From contig CP136066.1 in NCBI GenBank assembly GCA_032622095.1, positions 91,223,319-91,287,318 of the forward strand: a stretch of 64,000 nt of DNA, written 5' to 3'. This DNA comes from Siphonodentalium dalli. Taxonomy: Eukaryota > Mollusca > Scaphopoda > Gadilida > Siphonodentaliidae. Position 1 is the first letter of the stretch. Every line of letters begins with the position of its first letter. Shown one piece after another: positions 1-12,597 of the stretch. The notes beneath the pieces are model-generated. The model searched no databases. It was not told the DNA's origin and saw only the letters and a program-made list of their open reading frames with translations. The translations under genes and the position numbers were made by a program.

Positions 1-298
1 AATCTATGGAACCCAAGCAAATCAACATCCATTTCTTAAGTACATGTAGATCAGTGACAAATTAATAGAAAACAGGCGCCCTTTACCCTGTTGTTTGTGT
101 TGAGTCAGTGTATTTGAGACATGTTTACGTCTAGGTGTTGTGGAAATACGTTAATTACTTGCACTTTGCTCTTGTTGGCAATTTGATTGAAACCTTAATA
201 TATGTACAGTGACTGTGTTTACATAGAGATATAGATAATAGTTGTTATAGTTAACTGTTCTGAGTACGGTAGCGTACTAGTAAGGTTTTTCTCGTCGA

Positions 299-530
299 GT
301 GAGATGTGGTGGATTCTTTTCACAAGTTGTTGGGCGAAAACCCATTATGAATGTCCTCATAGTAGGGAACATCCATGGATACCAAATTTCATTGAGATCC
401 AGGCACTACAGTTCAAATTATGACCTGAACAGACATCGGACGGATGAACATAAGGACGCACGCCCACTCCGACACACAGACGGACAGATGCAAAGGAGGA
501 TAGGTGCCCTCCCCCTCTTTTTTTAGTAAA
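299..530 (+). repeat. Dispersed repeat ending in GACGGACAG
   Basis: The text GAACATCCATGGATACCAAATTTCATTGAGATC ... CGGACGGATG ... AGACGGACAG has the same form as other 'NNATTTCATTGAGAT ... CGGACGG' repeats here. It forms open frames on both strands but no recognisable protein. Copy boundaries are uncertain. Confidence 0.45.
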
Positions 531-925
531 AACTACCAACCATAATAATCTGTAATAAGGTATACTGCGGTGTGATATTAGAATTACCGTACTCAGTCAC
601 AAGGGCGCGATTTAAGCGGTATCGCATCGCTATTTGCGATACAATATACACGGTTTGACGATGCACTATCAGCCTGCTTCTCGCGAATTGCGATACATGA
701 TGTACTCCTTTCATGAACGCATGAATTGCTAAAATTCCTCAGCTCACTTTCCATGCATTTAATGTCATTATCAGTTTTGTAAATAAGCCATGGAAAGACT
801 TTCTGCCATGCTTAAACACTTTTTATTTTTACAACAGAAATGTTTGTATTGTAAACAGAATACCACATGGTCCCATCAACCACATTTGTTAACAAGAGCT
901 ACGCTGGTCGGCAGGAACTGGTAAA

Positions 926-1740
926 AAAGGGGCATAACTCTGGTAAAAATTGGCGGACGGGACTCAAATTTGAACTTGACCTGTGTTTTGGTGGGAGAAA
1001 GTAATATACCAAATTATCATTGAATCCGATAAGCTCTAGTAAAGTTATCATTCGGACAACAAATTTCAGGGATTTTCTAAGTCAAATTACGTCAAATAAG
1101 GGGCATAACTCTGGTGAAAATTGGCGGACGGAACCCAAATTCGAACTTGAGCTGTCTTTTCTCCTGTCTTTTCTCCAAATTTGATTGAAATCGGTTCACT
1201 CTAACTAAAGTTATCATCCGGACAACAAATTTCAGGGATTTTCTAAGTCAAATTACGTCAAAAAAGGGGCCATAACTCTCGCAAAAATTATCGGATTAAA
1301 ACGAAATTCGGACTTGAGCTGTATTTTGATATATGTAATCCACAAAAAACGGGTTTTGCGTATAAACATTCCAAAATCGAGTTATCATCCGGAAACCAAA
1401 AAACATAAGAAAAACTGAATTTTCTGAGTCGAAAAAGGGGCATAACTCTGCCAAAAATGGTCGGACAGAACCCAAGTTCGAACTTGACCTGTATTTTGGT
1501 GGGAGAAAGTAATATACCAAATTTGGATTCATTCCGATAAACTATACTAAAGTTATCATCCGAACAACAAATTTCAAGGATTTTCTAAGTCAAAAAACGT
1601 TAAATAAGGGGCATAACTCCGGTGAAAATTGGCGGGCGGAACCCAAAAGTTATCATCCGGACAACAGGTTAACGGACGGACGGACGGACGCCCGGACGGA
1701 CAGACCAATACTATAATACGGCCTTTTTTTCAAAAGGGCG
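926..1740 (+). repeat. ~170-bp tandem repeat, about 4.8 copies, with GGAC tail
   Basis: Units start with GGGGCATAACTCT at 929, 1100, 1266, 1437 and 1608 and include AATTGGCGGACGG, GAACTTGACCTGT and AAAGTTATCATCCGGAC. The array ends in a (GGAC)n run at 1672-1700 and an ATACGGCC tail. A related fragment in the opposite sense lies at about 48115-48280 (CACAGGTCAAGTTCGAAT). This is a dispersed molluscan-type repeat. Confidence 0.85.
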
Positions 1741-1797
1741 TATAAAAATGCTTTCATTGGCTGTCAAGAAATGACCAACCAATCAGAATCAATTTAA

Positions 1798-1990
1798 TAT
1801 GGATCCGGGCCCACTCGCCCCAGGCAGTTTTTGAGGCGAGCTGGCCCAGCTTTGAGGGGCGAGTTGGCCCGGGTATTACATTTGTATTAAAGTTGTAAAT
1901 AAGTTAATAAATATCAATATATTAATTTCTTAAGTTCAGATTATGATATATTTCAGAGTTATGTCCATCAATTTTGACATTTAGATGATA
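1798..1990 (+). repeat. GGATCCGGGCCCACTCG repeat, copy 1
   Basis: It begins GGATCCGGGCCCACTCGCCCC and carries GGCGAGCTGGCCC motifs, then GTTATGTCCATCAATTTTG. The same order appears at 10679-10872. A GC-rich cluster of the same GGGGCGAGCTGGCCC word lies at 2536-2620. Confidence 0.75.
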
Positions 1991-2227
1991 TTCAACAACA
2001 TTCGTTCAATGATCAGTAGCCGTCGACCTTGAAACCGACAGCCGGGTGGCATACACCCACAAAGCAAAGTGCATCCGAGAACTGTGGGATTCTTACACAG
2101 CCGATACTAGTACACCAGAACTGACCACAGGCGCATTCCTCAAGAAATGTGCGTCGTTATATTTGAAGAGGAATGCGTCGAGAGGAGCGGCGGCCAATTG
2201 ACTGTGGATAATTCATTCGCTGTAATT

Positions 2228-2335
2228 CGTCATATTCATTCATCATATTCATTCGTCATATTCATTCATCATATTCATTCCGTCATATTCGTTCGTCAAA
2301 TTTAGTCATCGTAATTTTTCATATTCATTCAAGTT
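2228..2335 (+). repeat. TTCATTCATCATA microsatellite
   Basis: About eight imperfect copies of (T)CATATTCATTC / CGTCATATTCATTC. Simple sequence. Confidence 0.85.
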
Positions 2336-2535
2336 CATGTTACTAGTATATATTAATAAATGTTCTTATGTTTTATTCTTGTTATCAGCGAAAATAATTA
2401 TCACTACTACCAAAATATCCCAATCTATCTCCCGACAACCCTTTGTCTTAGAGAGAGAGAGAGAGGGGGAGAAAAGGGGAGAGAGAAAGCAAGCAAAACA
2501 ACACCAAACAAACAACTTAAATAAGACATTATCCC

Positions 2536-2625
2536 TTGGGGCGAGCTGGCCCGGGTCGAGCTGGCTCGGGGCGAGCTGGCCCAGGTCGACTGGGCCCTGG
2601 GGCGAGCTGGCCCGTTTCCTTTAAT
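2536..2625 (+). repeat. GGCGAGCTGGCCC short tandem cluster
   Basis: Four imperfect copies of GGGGCGAGCTGGCCC occur in 90 bp, following a (GA)n tract at 2450-2470. The word is that of the repeat at 1798. Confidence 0.7.
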
Positions 2626-2985
2626 ATAGCATGGTCATGCTTGATGTGCATGAATACACGCCTTATCAAATAATAGAGTTATGCCTCTTGCTTTGTAAAT
2701 TATATCGACCTCAGACTGTTACGCTCTGTATTCTGCAAGCTGGCAATATGTGGACCGGATTGTGGGTTTTGCATGCATACTGGTGCCAGGGACGAAAATT
2801 CCTACTGGTATATATTTTAGTTCTAGCGCCTACTACTGTAATATGACAATACCTGCCATTGCCTAGCCTCTGCCCCCAGGATAGACTACGGTAAGAAAAT
2901 TAAACTAAAAAGTGAAAACAATCTGTAATTAAATTGTTATTTAATATTGTAAACTGGGCGTAATATTATAAACCTTTTATCACAG

Positions 2986-3123
2986 CAGTGAGTTGATCTA
3001 TGTCATCTCAGCACATATCATTGAGGTGGGCAGATTGCCGGATCGGATTGGATCGAACTCGTTTGATCCGGCAATCTGCCCACCTCAACTCAACGTGATA
3101 CTATGACACGGATCAACACACTG
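2986..3123. mobile_element. Hairpin MITE with a 23-bp perfect core
   Basis: TGAGGTGGGCAGATTGCCGG (from 3022) is the perfect reverse complement of the stretch ending at 3087; arms 3022-3044 and 3065-3087 are 23 bp with a 20-bp loop. Pairing continues outward with mismatches (GTTGATCTATGTCAT against ATGACACGGATCAAC) to about 2986 and 3123. It is too long for a simple terminator and no gene is near. Confidence 0.7.
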
Positions 3124-4829
3124 TCTAGTCTGTTGTCATAATATGTATTTATCACTCTTCTGTTCTTCATTTGACAGCTCGCTGTCATTTACTGACAATT
3201 ATGATAGGCCTACGGCCCATGCAGGTGCGACCACGGCCGAGTAACTTAATTTATAACCCTGTGGATGTGTGGTGACTCCAGTAGCGTTCTTTAACGTGCA
3301 CACACCGAGGTGTGTACACGGGTCAGCCAGTAATGTCCACGACCGATCGGACAGCGTACTGCACCACGACAACATACCTGGACAAATGTTGTAATGGGGG
3401 AAATCGGCATTTTTGCATTCGGATCTTTATCAGGTCGGGCACAGGTGCCAATAGTGGGGGGGGATAGTTGCAAAATCGTTCACTTTGTGATAGAAGCGCC
3501 AAACTTTCAGAGTTTGTTAAGTAGTTGGTGAGTATCACTAAACTGGCTGGTTCCAGATTTTGGAGGTCACCTTGACCTTCAATTTGACCTTGACCTTTTT
3601 GAAAATCTCAGTTTTTGGGTTGGGTGGTTTATGCCATCCTCTTCTTGTGAAAATCGCATCTTCTCACAGTTTTCTCAATACAGTTATAGTTGGGAGGTGA
3701 CTACGGTTCATTTGGGCCAAAACATATCTAAATTTTCATAAGATGGCCGCCAATATGGCCGCCGGAAGTTGAAAATGTGACAATTTTTCACAAATATCTT
3801 CTAGTTCAATGCATGCTGTTTGGAACTGGTTGAGTAATGCAACTTTATTTTGTGTTTTGTATATTAACCGATAATTGGAGCAATTAAATATGCAATTATT
3901 GTGGTCCTAGCCCCTTCCGATCCCTCAAAACTTCGATTTTACAGGATGCGGTATAAAATTTCACAAAAAATCACAATTGGGAATCTAGTCATATTTCAAC
4001 AAGAAATGAACATAACTTTGTAATGTAAGTGAGGCATATCATTACCTATGAATATTCCAAATCACTGGAACCAAAATTCTTACTTTGGCTCAAAATGGCT
4101 GCCAATATGGCCGCCAAAATATGGAAAATGGTAAATATTACACCAGCGTCTCCTGCAATCATTTGCAAGTTGTGGTTGATGTATAAAATTGGCAATTATG
4201 CATTCTATACATTGAATACTAACATGTCTGATGCACCATGGTTAATTGTTACTATTGTCACCACTGACATCGTCAAAAATATTGGACTTTTCTCTCAAAA
4301 ACTTGACATAAATATTGGCAAAAATTCACTTTTCAGGTTTGGACCATTTTTTCAGGTAAAATGTAACTATCTTTGGATTGAAAGGTTTTTATTGTTTTGG
4401 TCTATCTTAAATGTGTCTCACTACGGTGTTTATAGACCAAATTGCTCAAGATGGCTTCCAAAATGGCAACCAAATTTGTAAAATGTTAATTTTTTAAATA
4501 TATCCCGAACATTCTCTGCATTATCCGAAAATGTAGCAAAATGTGACTCACTTGGTTATTATACGTGTTAGTTAATTAACTGACAACTAAATGTTCTATT
4601 CTGGTTGTCCCACTTCCGTATGGGGCAAAATAAATTCATTTTAAAGTATGTAATTTTGCCGAGCACCTCTTTTGTGATTTTGGCCATAGTTATTGAAAGG
4701 AAATGGGCAGAACTTTGAGACAGAATTGAGATGGACCATAATATTTGGCTATTCTGGTCCATTATGCTAAGAAAATGTCAACTGAATACAGTGTGGATGC
4801 CAAGATCGTAGCCAGGGAGTTACTCTATG

Positions 4830-6440
4830 ATCATACGTGAGGTGAATAGGTATACAGTGAGTTATTGTATGTCATGACTTATGTGAATAGGTATACAATG
4901 AGTGACTATATGGTTATGAGTGGGTTGTCCATTGTAAGATATATGTATACAAGGAGATGTCATGGTCAGGTGTGAGGTGAATCGGTATGCATGGAGTGAC
5001 TGTATAGTGTATGATTGTGTATATCCAGGTGTGCCTGTATGGGCATTGGTGTGGTGTATGGATATAGCTACATGGTCATCTATGTGTTGATTATGTATAT
5101 ATGGAGTGACTCTAAGGGCATGGGTGTGATGTACATGTGTTGTCTGTATGATCATAAATGGGTGTGTTGGTAAATAGGGTGTGATTTGACTGTTACGGGT
5201 AATGTGTATAGGTATACATGGAATGACTGTACGGACATGATTGAATATGATTACCTGGAGTAAGCTTGGTGGACATTGTCGAGTGTGTGAGTATATAGGG
5301 AGCGTCTTTGTGGTAACGGGTGGGATGCATATTTATATATCTTATGGATGTATTATCATTGGTTGGTGTATAGGGATTAGCTCTATTATCATGGATGGCA
5401 TGTATGATTATACAGTGAATTGCTGAATTGTCATGTGTGAGGTGTATATGCAAGTATGGATTGTTTGGGTGGTTGTGTGTATATCTGGAAGGGCTGAATG
5501 GCCATTAGTGAGGTTTACTTGTATGCTTGGAGTGAATCTATGGTCTAGGGTGGGCTGTATATGTATATTGAGTGGTTATATGACTATGTGTGTCGATATA
5601 GGTATACAGGTAGTGAATGTATGGTCAATGGTGAGATGAGTACATGTATGTATACAAGTAGTGACAGTATGGTCATAAATATAATGGACATCTATACAGG
5701 GGGTGACTATTAAAATGGTCATGTGTCAGGCGTATGAGTATACCTGGTGTTCCTGTTTGGTGACTCGTGGCGGTATGGTCATATCAGTATACACATGTGT
5801 TGCTTTTTGTCATGGGCAAGGGATATGTGTATATAGCAAGTGGCTATATGGCCATGGATAAAGTGCATATGCATACATGGAGTGACTATACTGACATGGC
5901 TGGGATGTATTAGTATATATTGAGTGACTATGCGGCTATGGTGTGACAAATAGGGATACAGGGAGTGACATGGCCAATGTTGAGGTGAATATGTATGCAA
6001 GGATTGACCATGGTCGTGTATGAATGTTTTGAATAGGTACACACGGTGTGACTATATGGCCATAGGTCAGGTACCATTGGTGAAGGTATGTGTATGAAGC
6101 GAATGGCTATATGGCCATTGGTGAGGTGCATATGTATACCCGGAGTGACTTTATGGTCATTGTTGATGTATATATTGATTGTCTATTTGACCACGTGTTT
6201 GGAGAATATGTATACAGGGGATGACCTTATGGCCAATGGTGAACTGAATGGGTATACAAGGAATGACTATATAGTTATCGGTCATGTTTAGAAGTATCCC
6301 CGGTGTGCCTGTATCGTGACGCGTGGCTGTAAGGTCACCCGTGGTCATGGGTCAGGTGTACATTTATACAGTGGGTCACTATATTGTTATGTCTGTGGTG
6401 TTTATGTATATAAGTAATGACTGTGTGGTAATAGGTGGCC
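4830..6440 (+). repeat. Degenerate ~45-55-bp tandem array, left arm of foldback 1
   Basis: About 30 diverged units follow the pattern GAGTGACTATATGGTCATGG, then GTGAGGTG, then GTATACA. The array ends near 6440, and the same motif continues in reverse from 6545. Translations of either strand give repetitive His/Tyr/Thr-rich strings, which are products of the repeat and not proteins. Confidence 0.8.
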
Positions 6441-6544
6441 ATCGTTTTCCGTGTTTAACGCCCCCCCATGTTTTTAAACACCATCAAGATAGAGAACTCT
6501 CTGACATGACCTCTCCATTGATTAACATATCCTTGAGTTATTGT

Positions 6545-7140
6545 GTCACCCAAGGTACACATGTACAACCCACCCATTACCTCAGTCACTCCATATTTAC
6601 ATAAACACAACACAAATGACAACATAGTCACCCACTTTATACACGTACACCTGATCATACAGCCATACTTGGTTATACCCATACATACCACAAACGACGA
6701 TACAGCCACGAGTCACCATGTATGAACACCAGGTATACACATACACCTGACACATGGCCATATAGTCACTCTATGTATACATATTCACTGCATTCACGAT
6801 CATACGGTCACGCGTTGTATACCTATTCACCTCACCGTGGACTATACAGCCACTACATGTATACTTATTCGCATATCCATTACCATAGAGTAAATCCAGT
6901 TATACATATGCACATCACCAATGGTGAGCCCTTCCAGATATACCAATACCCGCACATACAACATCTCATAAGTTCCACACTTGCCATACTCATGATCATG
7001 CATCTACTACCCATACACCATCAATGATAACACATCCACAACATATATAAATATACAACCCGCCGTTGCCAACAGGGCACTCCCCATATACCCACACATC
7101 ATCCATGACCATACAATAACTCGCGGTATACCTATTATCC
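6545..7140 (-). repeat. Inverted counterpart of the tandem array, right arm of foldback 1
   Basis: Units such as ATGGCCATATAGTCACT, then ATGTATACATATTCACC are reverse complements of the units to the left. This side is about 600 bp against 1,600 bp on the left, so the array has expanded or shrunk on one arm. The ~100 bp between (6440-6545) is unpaired and contains a CCCCCCC run. Confidence 0.8.
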
Positions 7141-8871
7141 TCATCTACGATCATAGAGTAACTCCCTGGCTGTCATCTTGGCTTCCACCCTGTATCCAGT
7201 TGATAAATTTTTATCATAATGGGCCAGACTATACCCACATCTCATGGTTCATCTCAGTTCCGTCTCAAAGTTCTGCCCATTTCCTTTCAATAATATGGCC
7301 ATAATCACAAAAGAGGTTATCCGCAAAATTCCATACTGCAACTTTAAAATGAATTTGTCATGCCCCATACGGAACTAGGATAAACATAATAGAACATAGT
7401 TGTCAGTTAATTAACTAACAGGTATAATAACCAAGTGAGTCACAATTTGCTACCTTTTCGGATAACGCAGAGAATAATTTTCTGGATATGTGTAAAAAAT
7501 TTACTTTTTACAAATTTGGTTGCCATTTTGGAAGCCATCTTGAGCAATTTAGTCTATAAACACCATAGTGTGACACATTTAAGATAGGTCAAAACAATAA
7601 ACACATTTGATACCAAAGGTAGTTGCATTTTATTTGAAAAAATGGTCGAACCTTGAAAAGTGATTTTTTGCCGATATATATGTCAAGTTTGTGAGAGAAA
7701 AATCCAATATACCTGGTGATGTCAGTGGTGACAATAGTAACAATGACACATGGTGTATCAGACATGTTAGTATTCAATGTATAGAATACAGATTAGCCAA
7801 TGTTATACATCAACCACAACTTGTAAGCAATTGCATGACACCCTGGTGCAATATTTACAATTTTCCATATTTTGGCGGCCATTTTGGCAGCCATTTTGAG
7901 CCAAGGTAAGATTTTTGGTTCCAGAGAATTGGAATATTTATAGGTAATGATATGCCTCACTTGCATTACAATTTTCTTTTCATTTCTAGTTGAAATATGA
8001 CTAGAATCCCAATTGTGATATTTTTGTAAAATTTTGTACCGCGTTCTGTAAAATCGAATTTTTGACGGATTGGAGGGGTTAGGGCCCCAATAATTGCATA
8101 TTTAATTGCTCCAATGATCGGTTAATATACAAAACACAAAATAAAGTTGCATTACTCAACCAGTTCCAAACAGCAGGAAATGAACTAGAAGATATTTGTG
8201 AAAAAATGTCATATTTTCAACTTCCGGCGGCCATATTGGCGGCTATCTTATGATAATTTAGATATGTTTTGGCCCAAATGAACCGTGGTCACCTCCCAAC
8301 TATAATTGTATTGATAAATCTGTGAGAAGATGCGATTTTCACAAGAAAAGGATAGCATAAACCACCCAACCCAAAAACTGAGATTTTCAAAAAGGTCAAG
8401 GTCAAATTGAAGGTCAAGGTGACCTCCAAAATCTGGAACCAGCCAGTTTAGTGATACTCACCAACCACTTAACAAATTCTGAAAGTTTGGCGCTTCTATC
8501 ACAAAGTGAACGATTTTTATGTTTTCCTGTAATTACCCCCCCCCCCCCACTACAAATGAGCTAAATAGCTCATTTGAGCTCACATAGCTAAATCGAGCTA
8601 AATTTTTAATGTGATTTAAATCCATTTCCTCAGTTCAACACATGCATCAAATTATCGCATTGCGAATTTACATTCATTTAATAGTTAGACCCCATGTCAA
8701 GCTTCTCAGAAACTCCTTCCGTACAAGTAATTAAAACAGCAGTGGCGTGATCAAAGGCAATTTGATTAACACTTTTAGGAGAATGATTATTACTTCTTTT
8801 TGAACATACAAATTGTGTTTATAAAACTGCCGCTTCTGCATATTAATTTACCTGGAATATATTTCTGAAGG

Positions 8872-9373
8872 TTAAAGGCACGTGAGGCCTTAGTTGTCGA
8901 AAATATTCATACGTGTTCTAATCACCGTAAACAGAAAAACATTAAAACGCATACAGTTTCGTTCATATATACCATGACCATCACGTAAACAGCATGTTAT
9001 CATAAAGACCTAATATATTTTACCTAGGCAAGAGCCTGATTGTGTTACAGAAGACAGCACAATGCTACTGGCTAATCACACACAAATGGCATAAACGCTC
9101 TTTATTAGTTCCATATCAGGAATTCACCAACAAAGAACGCTCTTTATGTTTACCATCATAATATAAACAAACACCAGAAAAGTTACTTTTTATGCTTTTG
9201 TTTACATAACAATGGTCAAACATTTGACAATAACATACTGTTTATGCGATATTTCTTATTTGTATACGGACAAAGTCTGTCTACATTTTGATGTTCTTTC
9301 TGTTTGTGGCGGTTTTTGACGGGTGGAAATATTTTCACAGGATACCCACCGCCAAGGCCAACCGTACCTTTAA
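8872..9373. mobile_element. MITE of the TTAAAGGCAC family, copy 1
   Basis: Ends are TTAAAGGCACG and CGTACCTTTAA. Inner sequence carries CACACAAATGGCATAAACGCTC and ACAACTCTTTATG-like stretches that recur at 50463-50886, and a right part (TTCTTTCTGTTTGTGGCGG, TACCCACCGCCAAGGCCA) that recurs at 38386-38470. It lies inside the 3431-10018 element, a third nesting level. No coding capacity was seen. Confidence 0.7.
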
Positions 9374-10089
9374 GGACACAAGGTTACAATGTCTTGTCCG
9401 ACTGGATAAACCATGGGCATAGATTTACGATATATCATTTGCCGAACGTACACTGATCTGCCATTAAGAGAAGAAAAAATACGGAAGCGCGAGTGGTCAG
9501 TACATTCATATTTTACACATCGGTTACTGTGTCTTCTATTGTGTCGATGTGGTGAAAGCGCGTGGCTTTCCGTATCTTCCAACCAGTGAAATTCAATTAA
9601 AATCATGCTTATAAACACATAGACGGAGCCTGTTTTGAGCAGCCAATCAGAACGTTTGTTTCATTTTATCTTAGGATAAGCTTAGACACAGCGGAGCGAA
9701 TCTGACACAGCACGATTTGCCGACTGAAAAGTCAATTTAAAACTATTTTCTCTCACGAATTTTAATGAAAACATATGGATAAATCCTTAAGCAAATGTCA
9801 CGTAAAAGATATCAAGACTGTTGTGAGTAGATGAGCACACGATGTATTTGTGAAGCTCAATACTAGGTTGGTCCAGTAGAAATAAATTCGCAATGCGATA
9901 ATTTGTTGCACGTGTTGAACTGAGGAAATGGACTTAAATCATATTAAAAATTTAGCTCGATTTAGCTATTTGAGCTCAAATGAACTATTTAGCTCATTTG
10001 GCACCTGTGCCCGACCTGTTTATTCAGTGATCTCGAATGAGACTTTTCAGCCTGACAAACTTGGTATCTGACAAAGTTCTAATTTTTGT

Positions 10090-10172
10090 CAGCATACCCT
10101 GACCAGGTTGAGATCCCCGGTCCGCTAGCACGAGACACCAGTAAACTACCACTCGGCTACCGACTTCCCAAT
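10090..10172 (-). repeat. tRNA-like head of a SINE
   Basis: Read on the minus strand, TAGCCGAGTGG fits the Pol III A box (TRGYNNARNNG) and GGGGATCTCAACC is a diverged B box at roughly tRNA spacing. The acceptor stem does not close, and there is no clean anticodon arm, so it is not a working tRNA. A tail continues to about 10024, next to the TTTAT duplication of the neighbouring transposon. A tRNA-derived SINE is the best reading. Confidence 0.5.
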
Positions 10173-10313
10173 CCCATTTGCTTATAACTTTCAGCAAAAA
10201 CAAATTTCTCAATATAGCCTTCACCTGTAATTGAAATTGCTTGTGGCCAATGTGGGTGAAACTATTGAAGCTGTAACCTTGCAATTCCAGGAAGCTGAAC
10301 TTGGAAGTCAGAT

Positions 10314-10334
10314 TGTTGTTGTTGTTGTTGTTGT
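10314..10334 (+). repeat. (GTT)n microsatellite
   Basis: Seven GTT units. Confidence 0.9.
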
Positions 10335-10678
10335 TTCAAGTTGAAATTCAACTTCAAGACGACAACTCGGACAAGAGGTGACTGGCACTGGCACTGGCAG
10401 TGGCAGTTTTATTGAACTTTAGTATAACTTCGACTCACCTGCAACAGTCTTCTGATGTTGTGTCCATTTCGATAACACGAAATTAAATACATGACATAAT
10501 TGAAATGTACTTTGCGAGTCGGGCCTCCATTACCCAGAATAACTAACCTAGTTAGCAAATCAATATTAATTTATAGGTCTCTGTGTCAAATGTCATAAGG
10601 GACGATGCTGAATGAAACGGTGGCTGGAGAAGTCGGCCCCGAGCGAAGTCGGCCCCATTCGAAGACGGATCCTACTAA

Positions 10679-10872
10679 ACGGATCCGGGCCCACTCGTCC
10701 CAGGGCCAACTCGGTCCAGGCAGTTTTTGGGGAGTGCTGGCCCAGTTTTCATGGCCGAGTTGGCCCGGGTATTAAATTTGTGTTAAGTTAATGTATATTA
10801 GATATTAATTTCTTAAGTTCAGATGATGATATATATTTCAGAGTTATGTCCATCAATTTTGACATTTAGATT
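10679..10872 (+). repeat. GGATCCGGGCCCACTCG repeat, copy 2
   Basis: Second copy of the element at 1798-1990, sharing GGATCCGGGCCCACTCG, GAGTTGGCCCGGGTATTA, TTAATTTCTTAAGTTCAGAT and GAGTTATGTCCATCAATTTT in the same order. It is close to the 3' side of the LINE. No terminal repeat was identified. Confidence 0.75.
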
Positions 10873-10879
10873 ACGGTAC

Positions 10880-11490
10880 CGTACTTTAGGCACGTTTGTT
10901 TGCAAAGATAATAGCCAGTAGGCCTATATTACATTATATTAGTCGGTTTGAACTATAAACCGGAGAATTCATAAATAACAATAATAAACTGTTTTCACAT
11001 TCTGAATATTAAAGATTCTCTTATTCTCTGAGTTCATCTCACTATCTTGGGAAACCCTTAGAAGTCGTACTGTGCCCATTCCTATCAAAAAAATTAAGGA
11101 AGCAGGTTGTTTACACAGTAACCAGTCGGCTAATCACACAGGTCTCACACCACTTCAGAAGGTGAGATGGCTGCAAAACGTGTGATAGATAATCACTTCC
11201 ACGTGCCGACCACATAAGAGTATATAAGCAGTGCAATGATTATCTGACATAATAATTTGTTTGTTATGCTTATGTTTCACCATCCTGTTACCTGTTACCT
11301 ATCTGGAGATTCTGCCTTCAAAGGCACACCGACGGTCTGTCGTGGTTATTCGTACAGTTGAATGATATTCATAAAAACCATCACCATTGTGTATATACAT
11401 AACATGTGTATATGTACATTTAAGATTGGCAGCATGCCGGTATATCAGTTCTAAGAAAACTTCTGGATAAAATATCAGTTAAAATCTGGG
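10880..11490. other. No gene; probable LINE 3' flank
   Basis: Sequence downstream of the LINE's last stop (11495). No poly(A) or short terminal repeat was found to mark the LINE end. Confidence 0.4.
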
Positions 11491-11494
11491 GGTG

Positions 11495-12025
11495 TCACCT
11501 CGTCTTCTTTGAAAACAGTTGAAGCTTATTATATCTCTCTCTATGTAGATTATATGTCAGTCTCCGTGAGTGGAAGTGTAAATCAGTAAGACCAGCTTTT
11601 GAAATATCGTTGGTAGCTGCACTGGGATCAATAATCAGCTGCAATAGACTGTGTTTAGTTATGGGGTTTCCAAGCTGGTGTTCTTTTAGTACTGCATCCT
11701 CAAGTTTCGAAAGGGCAGCACTGCGTGCTCCATATAATGCATTACAGTTAATAAGGAAGTGTTCCAACGTCTCAGGTGCTTTTCGACAGAGCTGACAAGT
11801 AGGGTCTACTTCATTCTTGTTGTACTTGGCATGGTTTGACTGGAGCGTGTAGGTACCGGTAACAATTTTTGCTTTGACAGGTATTCGTGTATAATCACGG
11901 CTACTGAGCTGACAAGTCTGAATAACTGGATGACAGGTTCGAGGGGGATAGACCTTAGAGAGATGGTTCAGTGAGGGATACAGGATAGCTTCATTGAGAA
12001 TAAGTTGTCGCCAATGCTTGTTCAC
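11495..12025 (-). pseudogene. LINE C-terminal CCHC knuckle
   Basis: The last segment of the element. It contains CQLCRKAPETLEHFLINC, spacing C-x2-C-x8-H-x4-C, the cysteine-histidine motif found at the C-terminus of many non-LTR reverse transcriptases. It is followed by a short helical tail (RRLTYNLHRERYNKL) and a stop at 11495. The start is not a true initiation site; the frame is the continuation of the upstream piece after a frameshift. Confidence 0.85.
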
Positions 12026-12576
12026 CGCTTTTTGATTATCATCTTCGTATGTAATTTTGGTGAAGGATTATGGAGCATATATAGAGGTTCTGGTAGGTTG
12101 TACATAAGAAGCAATTCTTTGATGGCGATAAACCAGCTATGACTGGTTGATGATTTACTGTCAAGTTGTCTTTGTGCCAACTGTCGTTCGCAGGATTTCT
12201 CAGGAAGTCGGCATATGTTGGTGAATAATCCAATTGCTTTCTTGTGAATTATAGCTTCGATAGGTAGTAGTCCTGATAAAATGTAGATAGCTGGTTTTGC
12301 AGCATTGTTCGGTAGAGATAGCAGTTGTCGTGCGAGTCGTCCCTGATGTAACTCCAGTTTATCCAGCTGTGTACCCGATGGTAATATAACCTCAAGTCCA
12401 TAAGAATAGAGTGGGGATATGTATGTGTTGAACAGAGCAAAGGCTGTTATTGGATCGACACCATTTTCACCATGGAGACCTGCTCCAATCAGTGCATATG
12501 CAGCTTTTGTAGCCCTCTTTATATTCTCATCCACTGCTGTCTGGGATTGATTATTCCATGTTCTTGTGATACCCAT
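12022..12576 (-). pseudogene. LINE thumb / connection region
   Basis: This is in frame with the reverse transcriptase fragment, seven codons below its TAA. It shows the usual post-RT features of LINE proteins: GITRTWNNQSQ, YALIGAGLHGENGV, FNTYISPLYSYGLEVILP. Near 12030-12060 the coding sense moves to another frame (YEDDNQKAVNKHW), a second frameshift. Confidence 0.82.
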
Positions 12577-12597
12577 ATGCGAAGTGCTCTCAACTGT

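Larger units (their letters stand above)
3452..8552. mobile_element. Foldback element 1 (5.1 kb, long inverted arms)
   Basis: The ends read TAGTGGGG ... CCCCACTA. Left arm sequence 3471-4860 is the inverted copy of 7140-8518, at high identity, including the lines around GGCTGGTTCCAGATTTTGG and GGTCACCTTGACCTTC. Inside the arms lies a degenerate tandem array whose orientation also flips. Direct CAA triplets (3449-3451, 8553-8555) flank it, and removing the element plus one CAA restores the host TIR exactly. No transposase frame was found. Long arms with internal tandem repeats are the design of foldback-type DNA transposons such as FB and Galileo; relatedness to these is not shown. Confidence 0.85.
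3431..10018. mobile_element. TIR transposon (non-autonomous) split by a foldback insertion
   Basis: The ends are inverted copies of CAGGTCGGGCACAGGTGCC, flanked on both sides by TTTAT (3426-3430 and 10019-10023), a 5-bp target duplication. The right terminal repeat (9884-10018, ~135 bp) matches the left one if the latter is read as 3431-3451 plus 8556-8669; the gap is the foldback element 3452-8552. Without that insertion the element is about 1.48 kb. No transposase was seen. The inner TIR part contains AAATGAGCTAAATAG and TAGCTAAATCGAGC. The superfamily is not assigned. Confidence 0.8.

Noticed and set aside
4029-4481. 150-codon open frame as a gene
   Set aside because: It lies in the inverted arm of foldback 1; the mirror sequence at 7589-7909 has it broken, and no domain is visible.
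4860-7027. Several His/Tyr/Thr-rich open frames
   Set aside because: They follow the ~50-bp tandem array in both orientations; periodic composition and no start or splice context.
10090-10172. Functional tRNA gene
   Set aside because: A box is good but the acceptor stem does not close and the B box is diverged; a SINE head fits better.
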